A stretch of 64,000 bases of DNA from Bacteroidota bacterium (GCA_029572965.1 JAKPQD010000143.1:1-64000), one strand, 5' to 3'. Counted from the first letter of the stretch, positions 17,665 to 27,403 are shown. A program made the numbers and translations. Notes: generated by a model not told the origin, from the sequence alone.

Positions 17665-20600
17665 ATGGATAAAACAATAAAAAAAGTAGTTCTTCTTGGT
17701 TCAGGAGCGTTAAAAATTGGTGAAGCTGGCGAATTTGACTATTCTGGCTCACAGGCGTTGAAAGCCCTTAAAGAAGAAGGAGTTTATACAGTATTAATAA
17801 ACCCTAATATTGCAACCGTTCAAACTTCAGAAGGCATAGCTGATAAGATTTACTTCTTGCCTGTAACCCCTTATTTTGTTGAGAAAGTTATTGCCAAAGA
17901 GAAACCAGATGGCATACTGCTTTCATTTGGGGGCCAGACAGCGCTAAATTGTGGTACAGAGCTATATAAAACGGGGGTTCTGGAAAAATACAATGTGCGA
18001 GTACTTGGTACACCTGTTACAGCCATCATGAACACTGAGGATCGCGAGCTTTTTGTGAATATTCTGAATGAAATAGATGTAAAGACTTGTCGTAGCGAAG
18101 CAGTTACTACTGTGGACGATGCTATAAAAGCAGCCGAAAGGCTTGGTTTTCCGGTTATCATACGAGCAGCATATACTTTAGGAGGCCAGGGGTCCGGTTT
18201 TGCTTCAAATGTTGAAGAGCTTCGCAGGATGGCCGAGAAAGCTTTTTCGTATGCGCCTCAAATACTTGTAGAAGAGTCACTTAAAGGTTGGAAGGAAGTT
18301 GAATACGAGGTTGTACGAGATAAGTATGACAATTGTATTACTGTTTGTAACATGGAAAACTTTGATCCGCTGGGTATCCATACTGGTGAGAGTATTGTAG
18401 TGGCTCCATCACAGACGCTTAGTAATAGTGAATATCACAAACTCCGTGAAATAGGTATCCGTACTATTCGCCACATTGGTATTGTTGGCGAATGTAACAT
18501 ACAGTATGCATTAGATCCATATTCGGAAGATTATCGCGTAATAGAGGTAAATGCGCGTCTTTCACGTTCATCAGCCTTGGCATCAAAAGCTACCGGTTAC
18601 CCGTTGGCATTTGTGGCAGCTAAGCTTGCTTTGGGTTATGGGCTTCATGAGTTGAAAAACTCTGTAACAAAGACCACTTCTGCATTTTTTGAACCAGCGT
18701 TAGATTATATAGTTTGTAAAATTCCTCGTTGGGACTTGAACAAGTTCATTGGCGTATCTAAGCAAATTGGTTCTTCAATGAAATCGGTAGGAGAAGTAAT
18801 GGCTATCGGTCGCTCTTTTGAAGAAGTTATCCAAAAGGGTTTGCGTATGATAGGCCAGGGGATGCACGGTTTTGTTGGCAACCGTGAGATTGAGATTGCC
18901 GATATTGACAAAGAACTTACCGAGCCAACAGACATGCGTATTTTTGTTATCGAAAAAGCCTTTGAAAATGGCTATTCTGTTGACAAAATCCATGACCTGA
19001 CCAAAATTGACAAGTGGTTTCTTTATAAGTTGAAAAATATTTTTGACCATAAAGAGGCACTCGAGAAGTTTGATAGTATTGAGAAAGTTCCGGATATTAT
19101 GGTTCTTGAAGCCAAGAAGCTTGGGTTCTCTGATTTTCAGATTGCCCGAAGCGTTTCGAAGGACGAAAATGCTAAGATGGAGCAGGCTATGCTGGATGTT
19201 CGCAAGAACCGTATCAAACGTAACATATTGCCTTATGTAAAGCAGATAGACACTCTTGCTGCAGAATATCCGGCACAAACTAACTATCTGTACCTCACTT
19301 ACCATGCTAATGAGCATGACATCCCATTTTTCTCTGATAAAAAATCTGTTGTAGTTCTTGGTTCGGGCGCTTATCGTATTGGGAGCTCAGTAGAATTTGA
19401 CTGGTGCTCGGTAAACGCTGTGCTTACTGCACATAAGTTGAACTACCGCTCAGTAATGATTAATTACAATCCTGAAACAGTAAGTACAGACTACGATATG
19501 TGCGACAGGTTGTTTTTTGACGAGCTTTCGTTTGAGCGTGTGATGGACATCATTGAATTGGAAAACCCTAAAGGTGTCATTCTCTCGATGGGAGGCCAGA
19601 TACCTAATAACCTGGCTATGCGCTTGTACCATCAGAACGTTCCGGTGCTTGGTACATCTCCAATAAGTATTGACAGGGCCGAAAACCGTCACAAATTTTC
19701 GTCGATGCTTGATAAGCTTGGTATTGACCAACCTCGTTGGAAAGAGCTGACCAGCATGGATGAAATTGACGATTTTATTGATAAAGTTGGCTTCCCTGTA
19801 TTGATTCGACCCTCATACGTACTTTCGGGCGCTGCTATGAATGTTTGTTCGAACCGTGAAGAGTTGGAACACTTTTTGAAGCTTGCTGCAAAAGTTTCAA
19901 AACAATACCCTGTTGTAGTGTCTGAATTTATTGAGAATGCTAAAGAAATAGAGATTGATGCCGTGGCCAAGGATGGCGAAATTATGGCTTACGCTATTTC
20001 TGAGCATATAGAATTTGCCGGGGTTCACTCAGGCGATGCCACACTGGTATTCCCTGCTCAAAAGATATACTTCGAAACATCAAGAAGAATCAAGAAAATC
20101 AGCCGTGAGATTGCAAAAGAGCTTAATATTTCAGGCCCTTTCAACATGCAATTCCTCGCTAAAGACAATGATATCAAGGTTATTGAATGTAACCTGCGTG
20201 CTTCACGAAGCTTCCCATTCGTTTCAAAGGTGTTGAAAGCTAACTTTATCGAATTAGCTACCAAAATCATGTTGGGTGCTGAGGTAAGCAAGCTTGATAA
20301 GTCATACTTTGAGCTGGATTATATAGGTATCAAAGCCAGCCAGTTTTCCTTCTCACGTTTGGCCAAAGCTGACCCTGTGCTTGGGGTTGACATGGCCTCG
20401 ACTGGTGAAGTTGGCTGTATTGGTGAAGATTATTACGAGGCTCTTCTGAAAGCGATGTTATCTGTTGGATACAGAATGCCTAAGAAAAATATTATGCTTT
20501 CTACCGGCGAAATGCGTTCGAAGGTTGAATTGCTCTCTGGTGTAAAAATGCTGGCCGAAAGAGGGTACAATATTTTTGCAACCAAAGGTACTGCTGCTTT

Positions 20601-20889
20601 CTTGGAACAAAACGGCATTAAAGTTACTACTGTTGCCTGGCCGGATGAAGATGCTAAGGACAACGTGATGGAATATATCCGGGGTAAGAAATTTGACATG
20701 GTCATCAACATTCCTAAAAACCTGTCAAAAACTGAGCTAAACAACGACTACGAAATCCGTCGTGGTGCTATAGACTTCAATATTCCATTGATTACCAATG
20801 CCCGTTTGGCAAGCGCTTTCATTCATGCCATTTGCAAAAAGAGTATCGACGATATTAAGATTACCAGTTGGGACGAGTATAAAAGCTAA
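17665..20889 (+). CDS. carB: Carbamoyl-phosphate synthase large subunit
   Basis: 1074 residues, the full length of CarB. It makes carbamoyl phosphate from bicarbonate, ammonia (delivered by CarA) and two ATP, for pyrimidine and arginine synthesis. Two homologous ATP-grasp halves are visible: the first from VVLLGSGALKIGEAGEFDYSG with GGQTALNCG and EVNARLSRSSALASKATGYP, the second from VVVLGSGAYRIGSSVEFDW with GGQIPNNLA and ECNLRASRSFPFVSK. The C-terminal MGS-like regulatory domain begins near STGEMRSKVELLSG. carA is not adjacent. A terminator lies just upstream and another downstream. Confidence 0.97.
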   Translation: MDKTIKKVVLLGSGALKIGEAGEFDYSGSQALKALKEEGVYTVLINPNIATVQTSEGIADKIYFLPVTPYFVEKVIAKEKPDGILLSFGGQTALNCGTELYKTGVLEKYNVRVLGTPVTAIMNTEDRELFVNILNEIDVKTCRSEAVTTVDDAIKAAERLGFPVIIRAAYTLGGQGSGFASNVEELRRMAEKAFSYAPQILVEESLKGWKEVEYEVVRDKYDNCITVCNMENFDPLGIHTGESIVVAPSQTLSNSEYHKLREIGIRTIRHIGIVGECNIQYALDPYSEDYRVIEVNARLSRSSALASKATGYPLAFVAAKLALGYGLHELKNSVTKTTSAFFEPALDYIVCKIPRWDLNKFIGVSKQIGSSMKSVGEVMAIGRSFEEVIQKGLRMIGQGMHGFVGNREIEIADIDKELTEPTDMRIFVIEKAFENGYSVDKIHDLTKIDKWFLYKLKNIFDHKEALEKFDSIEKVPDIMVLEAKKLGFSDFQIARSVSKDENAKMEQAMLDVRKNRIKRNILPYVKQIDTLAAEYPAQTNYLYLTYHANEHDIPFFSDKKSVVVLGSGAYRIGSSVEFDWCSVNAVLTAHKLNYRSVMINYNPETVSTDYDMCDRLFFDELSFERVMDIIELENPKGVILSMGGQIPNNLAMRLYHQNVPVLGTSPISIDRAENRHKFSSMLDKLGIDQPRWKELTSMDEIDDFIDKVGFPVLIRPSYVLSGAAMNVCSNREELEHFLKLAAKVSKQYPVVVSEFIENAKEIEIDAVAKDGEIMAYAISEHIEFAGVHSGDATLVFPAQKIYFETSRRIKKISREIAKELNISGPFNMQFLAKDNDIKVIECNLRASRSFPFVSKVLKANFIELATKIMLGAEVSKLDKSYFELDYIGIKASQFSFSRLAKADPVLGVDMASTGEVGCIGEDYYEALLKAMLSVGYRMPKKNIMLSTGEMRSKVELLSGVKMLAERGYNIFATKGTAAFLEQNGIKVTTVAWPDEDAKDNVMEYIRGKKFDMVINIPKNLSKTELNNDYEIRRGAIDFNIPLITNARLASAFIHAICKKSIDDIKITSWDEYKS

Positions 20890-20924
20890 CATTTAGCTTT
20901 TAAGATATAATTAACGAACTCTTG

Positions 20925-20974
20925 AAATCCTTTGTCTGTTTGCTTTTGATAAGCATAAGACGAAGGATTTTTTG
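20925..20974 (+). terminator. Terminator after carB
   Basis: A 13-base arm at 20925-20937 pairs with 20958-20970 with a single G-T pair, and the loop holds a further GCTT/AAGC pairing. A T-rich stretch follows. Confidence 0.8.
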
Positions 20975-21027
20975 CTTTTAAAAATAAAACAGCACAGGAT
21001 TTGTAATAACTGCATGTCTAATGATTG

Positions 21028-21035
21028 TAGTTTTG
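21028..21035 (+). promoter_or_regulatory. -7 box of the receptor gene
   Basis: TAGTTTTG at 21028-21035, 29 bases before the ATG at 21065, fits TAnnTTTG. The nearest TTTG upstream (21000-21003) is 24 bases away, longer than usual. Confidence 0.45.
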
Positions 21036-21064
21036 CAGACCGAAAACAATAATTGATACATATA

Positions 21065-23479
21065 ATGAGAAAAACTTTTGCATTAATTGCCATTCTGACT
21101 TTGGCTGGACAGACTTTTGCTGTGGAAAATAAAGCCGCGATGGGGACAATCTCGGGCAAAATAGTTGATGGGAACGATAATACCCCGCTTGAATTTACCA
21201 ATGTTGCTATTTATAGGCAAAGTGACTCAAGCTTTGTTCAGGCAGCCAGTTCATCAGCTGATGGAATTTTCAAAGCAGAAAATATCCCTGGTGGAGTTTA
21301 TAAAGCCAAAGTAATATTTGTTGGTTATAAAACTTCTGTAATTGATTCTATCCGGGTCACTCCATTTAAAAATACTTTTGTTGGCGAAATAAAATTGTTT
21401 GCCAATACAAAAAATATTGGAGAAGTTGTAGTTAAAGGAGAGCGAAGTATCATTGAAAGCAAAATTGACCGAAAGGTTTTTTATGTGGACAAAAATATAG
21501 CAGCCCAAAGTGGCAATGCTACTGATGTTTTGCAACAAGTACCGTCAGTACAGGTTGATGCTGAAGGTACAGTGTCGTTGCGTGGTTCAGAAAACGTAAA
21601 CATCATGGTTAACGGGCGGCCGGTTATGATGGATAAAACCACATTTTTGCAACAAATGCCAGCTAACACCATTGAGAAGATAGAAGTAATAACCAATCCT
21701 TCGGCTAAGTTTGACCCGGAAGGAACCGGGGGCATCATCAACATTGTTTTAAAGCAAGGGGCCGGAACAGGGACTTCGGTTGTTATTTCGGCCAATGCCA
21801 GTACCAATGACAAGTACAATTTTTCGGCCAATGTAGGCGTTAACCCAGGCAAATACAACATTTATGCATCTTATGGCCTTCGAGACGATACGCGTAAAAT
21901 AAACGGCAGGCAGTTTACAACCTACTTGCACGACAATTCTACTCATCAAAGTATTAGCGAAGAAAAACGGACCAACCTCTCACACATGGGCAAGCTGGGG
22001 ATGGACTACAACTTTACCCGGACACTGACGGCAGGTGTAAGTGGAAGTTATTCGTCAGGCGACAGAAATGGCGACGAACGGAACAATTATACTGAAACTG
22101 ACACTATTGTCACCTTGTGGTACAGGTCTTCGGATGAAGAAGAAACCAACACTCGCATTGAGGCAAATTCATATATTACCCAAAAATTCGATAACAATGG
22201 TCATGAGGCTAAGCTCGATTATACCTTTAACAAGGAAAATGAAACAGAAAGAAACAACTATAAAGACCGGTATTCGCTCTCTGAAGCATTTATCTCTGAT
22301 GAATTGCAGGATAATACCTCAAATTACAGACGGCATACCATCCAGGCTGATTACACTTTGCCACTAGACAATGGTTTGAAAATTGAGTTAGGCACAAAAG
22401 AAATATTTTACATGTCTGAAACAGATCAAAAAACTTTTTACGACTCAACCGGGACAAATGCCCTAATTGCAGACCCTTCACGTACCAGTTTATTTCATTA
22501 CAATGAAGATATTTATGCCTTGTATGGTACGCTGTCATATAATTATGGGAATTTTGGCGTTATTGGGGGCTTTAGGACGGAATATTTCAAAAGCACCTTT
22601 CATTTTGACGAAAATGACACTTATAGCAATCCTTACTGGTCATATTATCCTTCAATTCATACCACTTATAAAATCACAGAAAAACATGAGGTTTCGCTCA
22701 GTTACAGCAAGCGTGTAAACCGTCCGCGAGGTTTCATGATCAACCCATTTCCCGATTATTCTGACCCTTTGCATTTACGAAAAGGTAACCCTAACCTGAA
22801 GTCCGAATATATCAATTCTTTAGAAGGAGGATATACATTTAAAATAGAGAAAATTACGGTTCAACCTACTGTATTTTACAGGTTTACAGATAATGCGTTT
22901 ACGAACCTTGCCATTGTTGATACATTAACTAACGTTACGACTTCGACCTTCGAAAATTCAATGAAAAGATCATCATGGGGTACTGATTTGTCTGTCACTT
23001 TGCAACCTTTCAAGTTTTGGAATATTAACATCAGCGCTTCGGCTTATCAGCAGGAGCTGAATGCATCAAACCTCAATAGCTCAACCAAAAGCGACTTTGG
23101 ATATAGTGGTAAAATCATGTCCAATACCTTTTTGCCTTTAGGCTTTGCCTTTCAGGTCAATGCTTTTTACCGTTCGCCATTTATAACCCCACAAGGCAAG
23201 AGCGACCCATTCTATTCCATGAACCTCGGGTTGCGTAAAGATTTTTTCAAAGGTAAACTTACCGGGAATATTATGTTCAACGACGTTTTTGACAATACAC
23301 ATTTTGGGATGAACATAAAAAATAAGCAACAGGAGGGCGAAGTGTACCGCAAATTTGACTCAAGGACAATTTTTGTTGGACTAACATATAAGTTTGGCAA
23401 ACAAAGTGTAAATAAGAAAAAACAGAATAACAACCAGAACAACGATGAGCAAAACGGAAATGAAGAAATGATGTATTAA
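21065..23479 (+). CDS. Outer-membrane beta-barrel receptor (CarboxypepD_reg-like plus TonB-receptor-like barrel)
   Basis: About 804 residues from ATG 21065; a TTG at 21053 would add four. After a signal peptide (ending near QTFAVE), a carboxypeptidase-regulatory-like beta-sandwich starts at GTISGKIVDGNDNTPLEFTNVAIY. A plug-like region follows (VLQQVPSVQVDAEGTVSLRGSENVNIMVNG and VITNPSAKFDPEGTGGIINIVLK), then a long barrel ending in FVGLTYKFG and an Asn/Gln-rich tail. This is the layout of the outer-membrane beta-barrel family 3 proteins of Bacteroidota. Substrate unknown; no SusD-like partner is adjacent. Confidence 0.88.
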   Translation: MRKTFALIAILTLAGQTFAVENKAAMGTISGKIVDGNDNTPLEFTNVAIYRQSDSSFVQAASSSADGIFKAENIPGGVYKAKVIFVGYKTSVIDSIRVTPFKNTFVGEIKLFANTKNIGEVVVKGERSIIESKIDRKVFYVDKNIAAQSGNATDVLQQVPSVQVDAEGTVSLRGSENVNIMVNGRPVMMDKTTFLQQMPANTIEKIEVITNPSAKFDPEGTGGIINIVLKQGAGTGTSVVISANASTNDKYNFSANVGVNPGKYNIYASYGLRDDTRKINGRQFTTYLHDNSTHQSISEEKRTNLSHMGKLGMDYNFTRTLTAGVSGSYSSGDRNGDERNNYTETDTIVTLWYRSSDEEETNTRIEANSYITQKFDNNGHEAKLDYTFNKENETERNNYKDRYSLSEAFISDELQDNTSNYRRHTIQADYTLPLDNGLKIELGTKEIFYMSETDQKTFYDSTGTNALIADPSRTSLFHYNEDIYALYGTLSYNYGNFGVIGGFRTEYFKSTFHFDENDTYSNPYWSYYPSIHTTYKITEKHEVSLSYSKRVNRPRGFMINPFPDYSDPLHLRKGNPNLKSEYINSLEGGYTFKIEKITVQPTVFYRFTDNAFTNLAIVDTLTNVTTSTFENSMKRSSWGTDLSVTLQPFKFWNINISASAYQQELNASNLNSSTKSDFGYSGKIMSNTFLPLGFAFQVNAFYRSPFITPQGKSDPFYSMNLGLRKDFFKGKLTGNIMFNDVFDNTHFGMNIKNKQQEGEVYRKFDSRTIFVGLTYKFGKQSVNKKKQNNNQNNDEQNGNEEMMY

Positions 23480-23513
23480 GCATTTTAATTACTGTTGTCC
23501 GGTAAAAATATCA

Positions 23514-23570
23514 GGACTAAAGTCCGTCAGTATGTTGGAGTTTGTCACCCCAGCCTTAAGTTTGGGGTGA
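23514..23570. repeat. Two small hairpins (REP-like) downstream of the receptor gene
   Basis: GGACT-AA-AGTCC lies at 23514-23525. TCACCCCA (23545-23552) pairs with TGGGGTGA (23563-23570). Neither has a T run, and a separate real terminator lies further on, so they look like interspersed palindromic units. Confidence 0.5.
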
Positions 23571-23621
23571 GTCAATGTTATGAAGTAATTGGGGGTAAAA
23601 AAACAATAAACACATCACCCA

Positions 23622-23658
23622 AAAACCTTTCAGGCTTAAAAACCTGAAAGGTTTTTTA
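23622..23658. terminator. Bidirectional terminator between receptor and exonuclease genes
   Basis: AACCTTTCAGG (23624-23634) and CCTGAAAGGTT (23643-23653) form an 11-bp stem flanked by A and T runs on the two sides, serving both convergent genes. Confidence 0.85.
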
Positions 23659-24135
23659 TTTCCGGCTGACATGCATCAGAAAAAGCTCTGCACAGGCTAT
23701 TGCATCGCTCAGTGCATCATGATGGTTGAGTGAAATGCCGTATCTGCTGCATAGAGCTGCCAGATTGCTTTTGTATATTTTATAGGTACAGTACTTTGTA
23801 TAATCAGGTACAGGCAAACCGTAAAAAGCTAATGTGTATGCCAACACCGGGAAATCAAACCCGAATCCATTGTGGGCTACAACGGTTTGTCCGGCAATAA
23901 ACTTTTCTATCTTTGGCCAAACCTTATCAAATGTTGGAGAGTGCATGGTATCTTTGGCACTAATGCCATGAATACCTGTAAACCTGTACCAATAATAATT
24001 TCCTGGCGGCTGTACCAGCATATTCAATGTTTCTGATACCTGCCCATCAACCACGCGGACAAGCCCTACTTGGCATATAGAATGCCTGTATCCCTGGGCT
24101 GTTTCAAAGTCGATGGCAGTAAAGGTGTTGGTCAT
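23656..24135 (-). CDS. DEDDh 3'-5' exonuclease (DNA polymerase III epsilon-like)
   Basis: 159 residues from the ATG at 24135. The frame is open 42 codons further upstream, but the exonuclease fold starts right at MTNTFTAIDFETAQG, so the shorter form is chosen. DEDDh motifs: AIDFET (ExoI, Asp and Glu), VVAHNGFGFDFPVL (ExoII, Asp) and HHDALSDAIACA (ExoIII, His and Asp). A single small domain without BRCT or helicase fusion suggests a stand-alone proofreading or repair exonuclease rather than the replicative subunit. Confidence 0.85.
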   Translation of the reverse strand: MTNTFTAIDFETAQGYRHSICQVGLVRVVDGQVSETLNMLVQPPGNYYWYRFTGIHGISAKDTMHSPTFDKVWPKIEKFIAGQTVVAHNGFGFDFPVLAYTLAFYGLPVPDYTKYCTYKIYKSNLAALCSRYGISLNHHDALSDAIACAELFLMHVSRK

Positions 24136-24214
24136 ACTTTTTTGTTGCCTCAAAGGTAAGGTTTTTGAAAGTATAAAAAAACGCTTTGCATTTGGGAAAA
24201 GCACGTTTGTCACT

Positions 24215-24259
24215 GTTACTATACCTTCCATGTCCCCAAAACCTGGAAGGTATAGTAAC
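24215..24259. repeat. Perfect 16-bp inverted repeat in a divergent intergenic region
   Basis: GTTACTATACCTTCCA (24215-24230) is exactly inverted as TGGAAGGTATAGTAAC (24244-24259), with a 13-base loop. It lies between the exonuclease (minus) and DUF3108 (plus) starts, where a terminator has no obvious use. It may be an operator, a processed leader or a mobile palindromic unit. Confidence 0.6.
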
Positions 24260-24343
24260 AAAACTTAACTATTTTTTACGTTTTAAAAAATAGCAAAATT
24301 CCAAAAGCTTATTACTTTTGGTCATAAGTGAAAAAGCTTTTTT

Positions 24344-25120
24344 ATGAATAAACTTAATGCCCTGTTAATTGCTTTGATGCTTCTTTCGGTAAGTTTTTCA
24401 AGTGCCCAACAATATAAACCGATAAAGATACTTCCCAATACCTTTTTCAAGGGGGGCGAAAAGCTTACTTTGCAATTACGGTATGGCTTTATTATTGGGG
24501 GCAATGTAACACTTGAACTTACCGAATCGAATGATCTGCTGCACGTTAAAGGCACTGCAAAAACAACAGGCTTGGCCGACAAACTCTTCAGTGTAAAGGA
24601 TGTTTACGAAAGCTACTTTATGAATAGCAATAATCTTCCGGTATTTGCCATTCAAAACGTTAAAGAAGGCAAAAAATACACGTATTACAACGAAGTCAAA
24701 TTTAACCATGCATTGAAAAAGGTAACTTCTACCAAAAGTGGTGACCACGATGTACCCGAAGGCATAGTCGATATGATGTCTGTTTTTTATATGATACGCC
24801 GTTTGGACCTTTCGGAAGCCAAGGAAGGCGACATATACAAGATAAACACTTTTTTTTCAGACAAGCTTTTTCCTTTTGAGCTGCGTTATCGTGGCAAAGA
24901 GACTGTTGAAACCCCGCTTGGCAAGATCAGGTGCATCAAATTTGCACCAATAGTCGAACCTGGCCGGGTATTCAAATCTAAAGACGACATGTTTATCTGG
25001 TTTACTGATGACGAAAACCGCCTTCCGGTGCTCATTGCTATGGAAATGCTCATTGGCAGTGTCAACTGCGAAATGATAAAGTACGAAAACGTAATGAAAG
25101 AGCCTGTTTTTAAGAAATAA
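24344..25120 (+). CDS. DUF3108 secreted protein
   Basis: 258 residues with a signal peptide (ending near SFSSAQQ) and one DUF3108 domain: NTFFKGGEKLTLQLRYGFIIGGNVTLEL at the start, then DMMSVFYMIRRLDLSEAKEGDIYKINTFFSDKLFPFELRYRGKETVETPLGKIRCIKF and the closing FIWFTDDENRLPVLIAMEMLIGSV. The family is probably a periplasmic beta-barrel-like lipid-binding or envelope protein, but its role is unproven. A TACTTTTG box at 24313-24320 lies 23 bases before the ATG. Confidence 0.85.
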   Translation: MNKLNALLIALMLLSVSFSSAQQYKPIKILPNTFFKGGEKLTLQLRYGFIIGGNVTLELTESNDLLHVKGTAKTTGLADKLFSVKDVYESYFMNSNNLPVFAIQNVKEGKKYTYYNEVKFNHALKKVTSTKSGDHDVPEGIVDMMSVFYMIRRLDLSEAKEGDIYKINTFFSDKLFPFELRYRGKETVETPLGKIRCIKFAPIVEPGRVFKSKDDMFIWFTDDENRLPVLIAMEMLIGSVNCEMIKYENVMKEPVFKK

Positions 25121-25130
25121 GTAACAGCTA

Positions 25131-25874
25131 TTAAAGCAATCCTTTTACTTTTTCCAAATCTTCAGGGGTATCTATGGCTACCGTTTCAAAAGCTGTAGTC
25201 TGCACGTAAATGTTGTACCCGTTTTCTATCCAGCGGTTTTGTTCAAGGCTTTCGGCCAGCTCGAGCGAAGAAGGGGCCAATCGGGTTATTTCTTTCAATG
25301 TCTCAACCTTATACCCATATATCCCAATATGCTTTAGGAATTTATGCGATGAAACCCAATGCTCTGGCTCAAAATTTCTCATATATGGAATGGTCGATCT
25401 GCTAAAATAAAGGGCTTTGTTGTCTTTGTCGCGTACCACCTTTACCACATTGGGGTTAAATAATTCTTCAGCGCTGTCAATAACTTTAGAAAGGGTCGCC
25501 AATTGCACGTTCTCATCTTCAAAACAGCTTTTTAACAACCGCAATTGTTCAGGTTTGATAAAAGGTTCATCGCCCTGAATATTGATAACAACGCTTATTT
25601 TCTGTGATACTTCGGCTTGTATTTTGCGAATAGCTTCGGCACATCTGTCGGTACCGCTTTTGTGAGTAGTTTGGGTCATAATTGCCTTTCCGCCAAAGCC
25701 TTCTACATGGTCGAAAATACGTTGGTCATCGGTGGCAACAAAGACAAATTCAAGGGCTTTTGAGGCTTGCTCATAAACTCTCCGGATCATCGATTTTCCA
25801 CCAATATCAACTAAAGGTTTACCGGGGAAGCGGGTTGACGCATAACGTGCTGGTATTATTCCGACAGCTATCAT
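25131..25874 (-). CDS. kdsB: 3-deoxy-manno-octulosonate cytidylyltransferase
   Basis: 247 residues from the ATG at 25874, which places the conserved MIAVGIIPARYASTRFPGKPL at the N-terminus; 16 further codons are open upstream but unlikely to be used. KdsB activates Kdo with CTP to CMP-Kdo for the LPS inner core. Conserved blocks: VFVATDDQRIFDHV, TSHKSGTDRCAEA (here TTHKSGTDRCAEA), NIQGDEPFI, and KHIGIYGYKVETL. The stop lies 10 bases from the convergent DUF3108 stop. Confidence 0.96.
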   Translation of the reverse strand: MIAVGIIPARYASTRFPGKPLVDIGGKSMIRRVYEQASKALEFVFVATDDQRIFDHVEGFGGKAIMTQTTHKSGTDRCAEAIRKIQAEVSQKISVVINIQGDEPFIKPEQLRLLKSCFEDENVQLATLSKVIDSAEELFNPNVVKVVRDKDNKALYFSRSTIPYMRNFEPEHWVSSHKFLKHIGIYGYKVETLKEITRLAPSSLELAESLEQNRWIENGYNIYVQTTAFETVAIDTPEDLEKVKGLL

Positions 25875-25978
25875 AGGTTTTATTTTTTTGTCAAAGCTAA
25901 GATAAATAGAATCAAGAACCAAGAGTCGGGGAAAGAAGTAGAATTTTTAATTGTAAATTTGCATATCTAAATTTCACT

Positions 25979-26785
25979 ATGATGAAAATTGTGACCCTCA
26001 TTGAAAATTTGGTGCAACAAACTAATTATGTTGCAGAGCATGGGTTGTCGTTGTATATCGAAACAGGTGGGCATCGGCTGTTGTTTGATACAGGTCTATC
26101 TGGCAAGTTTATAGATAATGCAGTTAAGATGGGCATTGACCTTGCACAGGTAGATGCTGTGGTAATATCGCATGGGCACTACGATCATGCTGGGGGATTG
26201 AATGCTTTCTTTGAAATCAATGCAAAAGCAAAGGTGTATGCTCAAAAATCGGCATTTTTGCCTAAATTTAGCAGAGGCTTCAAGTATATCGGCAATGAGA
26301 CAAACGCTGAAGTACTTGCTAAACGGTTGATTGAGTTAAATGAAGTAACTGAAATAGTCCCGGGTGTTTATCTTTTTCCACAGACCAAGCTCTTTGACAG
26401 GACTGACACTAATTTCAAGGATTTTTATTTTCAAGAAGGCGATACAAAGCGGCCTGACGAGTTTGATGATGAACAGTTTCTTGTTCTTAAAAAGAACAGT
26501 GAAATCAATATACTGACAGCCTGTTCGCATCGGGGTATCACTAATGTCTGTGCTACGGCTGTAGAATATTTTAAGTTGCCTGTTGGCATGATTCTTGGAG
26601 GTTTTCACATAAAAGATTGCCCTGAAAGCCAATATCAATTTATGATTGAGTATTTAAAAAGACTTGCGCCAAAGTATATTGGCGTTTCGCATTGCACAGG
26701 GGTCGATAAGTTTGCCCGGATGATGAACGATTGCTCGGCAAAGGTGTTTTATAATCAAACAGGTAACGAGATAAACTTAAAGTAA
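25979..26785 (+). CDS. Metallo-beta-lactamase-fold hydrolase
   Basis: 268 residues of the MBL superfamily. The zinc motif is VVISHGHYDHAGGLNAF (HxHxDH, about residues 62-67), with later ligands in ILTACSHRGITN and GGFHIKDCPESQY. The N-terminal block VTLIENLV...GLSLYIETGGHRLLFDTGLSGKF is that of the subgroup related to the dihydropteroate-like synthase annotated in archaea; the actual substrate is unknown. The methyltransferase ATG follows its stop with no gap, so they are co-transcribed. A TAAATTTG box lies at 25954-25961. Confidence 0.85.
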   Translation: MMKIVTLIENLVQQTNYVAEHGLSLYIETGGHRLLFDTGLSGKFIDNAVKMGIDLAQVDAVVISHGHYDHAGGLNAFFEINAKAKVYAQKSAFLPKFSRGFKYIGNETNAEVLAKRLIELNEVTEIVPGVYLFPQTKLFDRTDTNFKDFYFQEGDTKRPDEFDDEQFLVLKKNSEINILTACSHRGITNVCATAVEYFKLPVGMILGGFHIKDCPESQYQFMIEYLKRLAPKYIGVSHCTGVDKFARMMNDCSAKVFYNQTGNEINLK

Positions 26786-27403
26786 ATGGCTGAAAATACT
26801 TTTGATATACGTGCCCGCGAATGGGACAAAAACAGGGTGCATTTTGACCGTTCGGAGGCTATTGCTAAGAGAATAAATGCTGTTATTCCTGATGGCAGAA
26901 AAATGAAGGCGCTGGAGTTTGGTGCCGGGACAGGAATCTTAAGTTTTTTACTAAAAGATAAGTTCTCTGAGATAACCCTGATGGACAGTTCGCAGGAGAT
27001 GATAAATGTATGTACTGAAAAAATTGAAGAATACAACACTCCGCATATCAAAGCCATTAAATACGATTTAGAGCATAGCTTATACCCTGAGACCTTTGAT
27101 ATTATCTACAGCCAAATGGTGTTGCACCACGTAAAGGATTATAAAAAGATACTTTACACGTTTAGCAGCATGTTAAATGACGGCGGTTACATTGCTTTAG
27201 CAGATTTATATCCTGAAGACGGCTCATTTCATGGCGAGGGGGTAGAGGTGCATAAAGGTTTTGACCCTGATGAGCTGTCGCAAATGCTCTCAGAGATGGG
27301 TTTTAAACCGATACTTGAAGCCAAAGTATTTGAGCTAAAAAGGGACAATGGAATTGTATATCCGGTGTTTTTGTTGGTATCGGTCGCGGGTATGAAACGT
27401 TAG
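26786..27403 (+). CDS. Class I SAM-dependent methyltransferase
   Basis: 205 residues, one Rossmann methyltransferase domain. Motif I is ALEFGAGTGILSFLL (about residues 37-51), followed by ITLMDSSQEMINVC (acidic ribose ligand) and DIIYSQMVLHHVKDYKKIL, then GGYIALADLYPEDGSFH. The last two resemble the UbiE/Methyltransf_11-12 group. The gene starts directly after the metallo-hydrolase stop, so the two products may act on one pathway. Substrate unknown. Confidence 0.85.
   Translation: MAENTFDIRAREWDKNRVHFDRSEAIAKRINAVIPDGRKMKALEFGAGTGILSFLLKDKFSEITLMDSSQEMINVCTEKIEEYNTPHIKAIKYDLEHSLYPETFDIIYSQMVLHHVKDYKKILYTFSSMLNDGGYIALADLYPEDGSFHGEGVEVHKGFDPDELSQMLSEMGFKPILEAKVFELKRDNGIVYPVFLLVSVAGMKR

Noticed and set aside
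18775-19317. A 180-codon open frame antisense to carB
   Set aside because: It lies wholly inside the carB coding region, shows no recognised domain and reads as the complement of conserved CarB codons.
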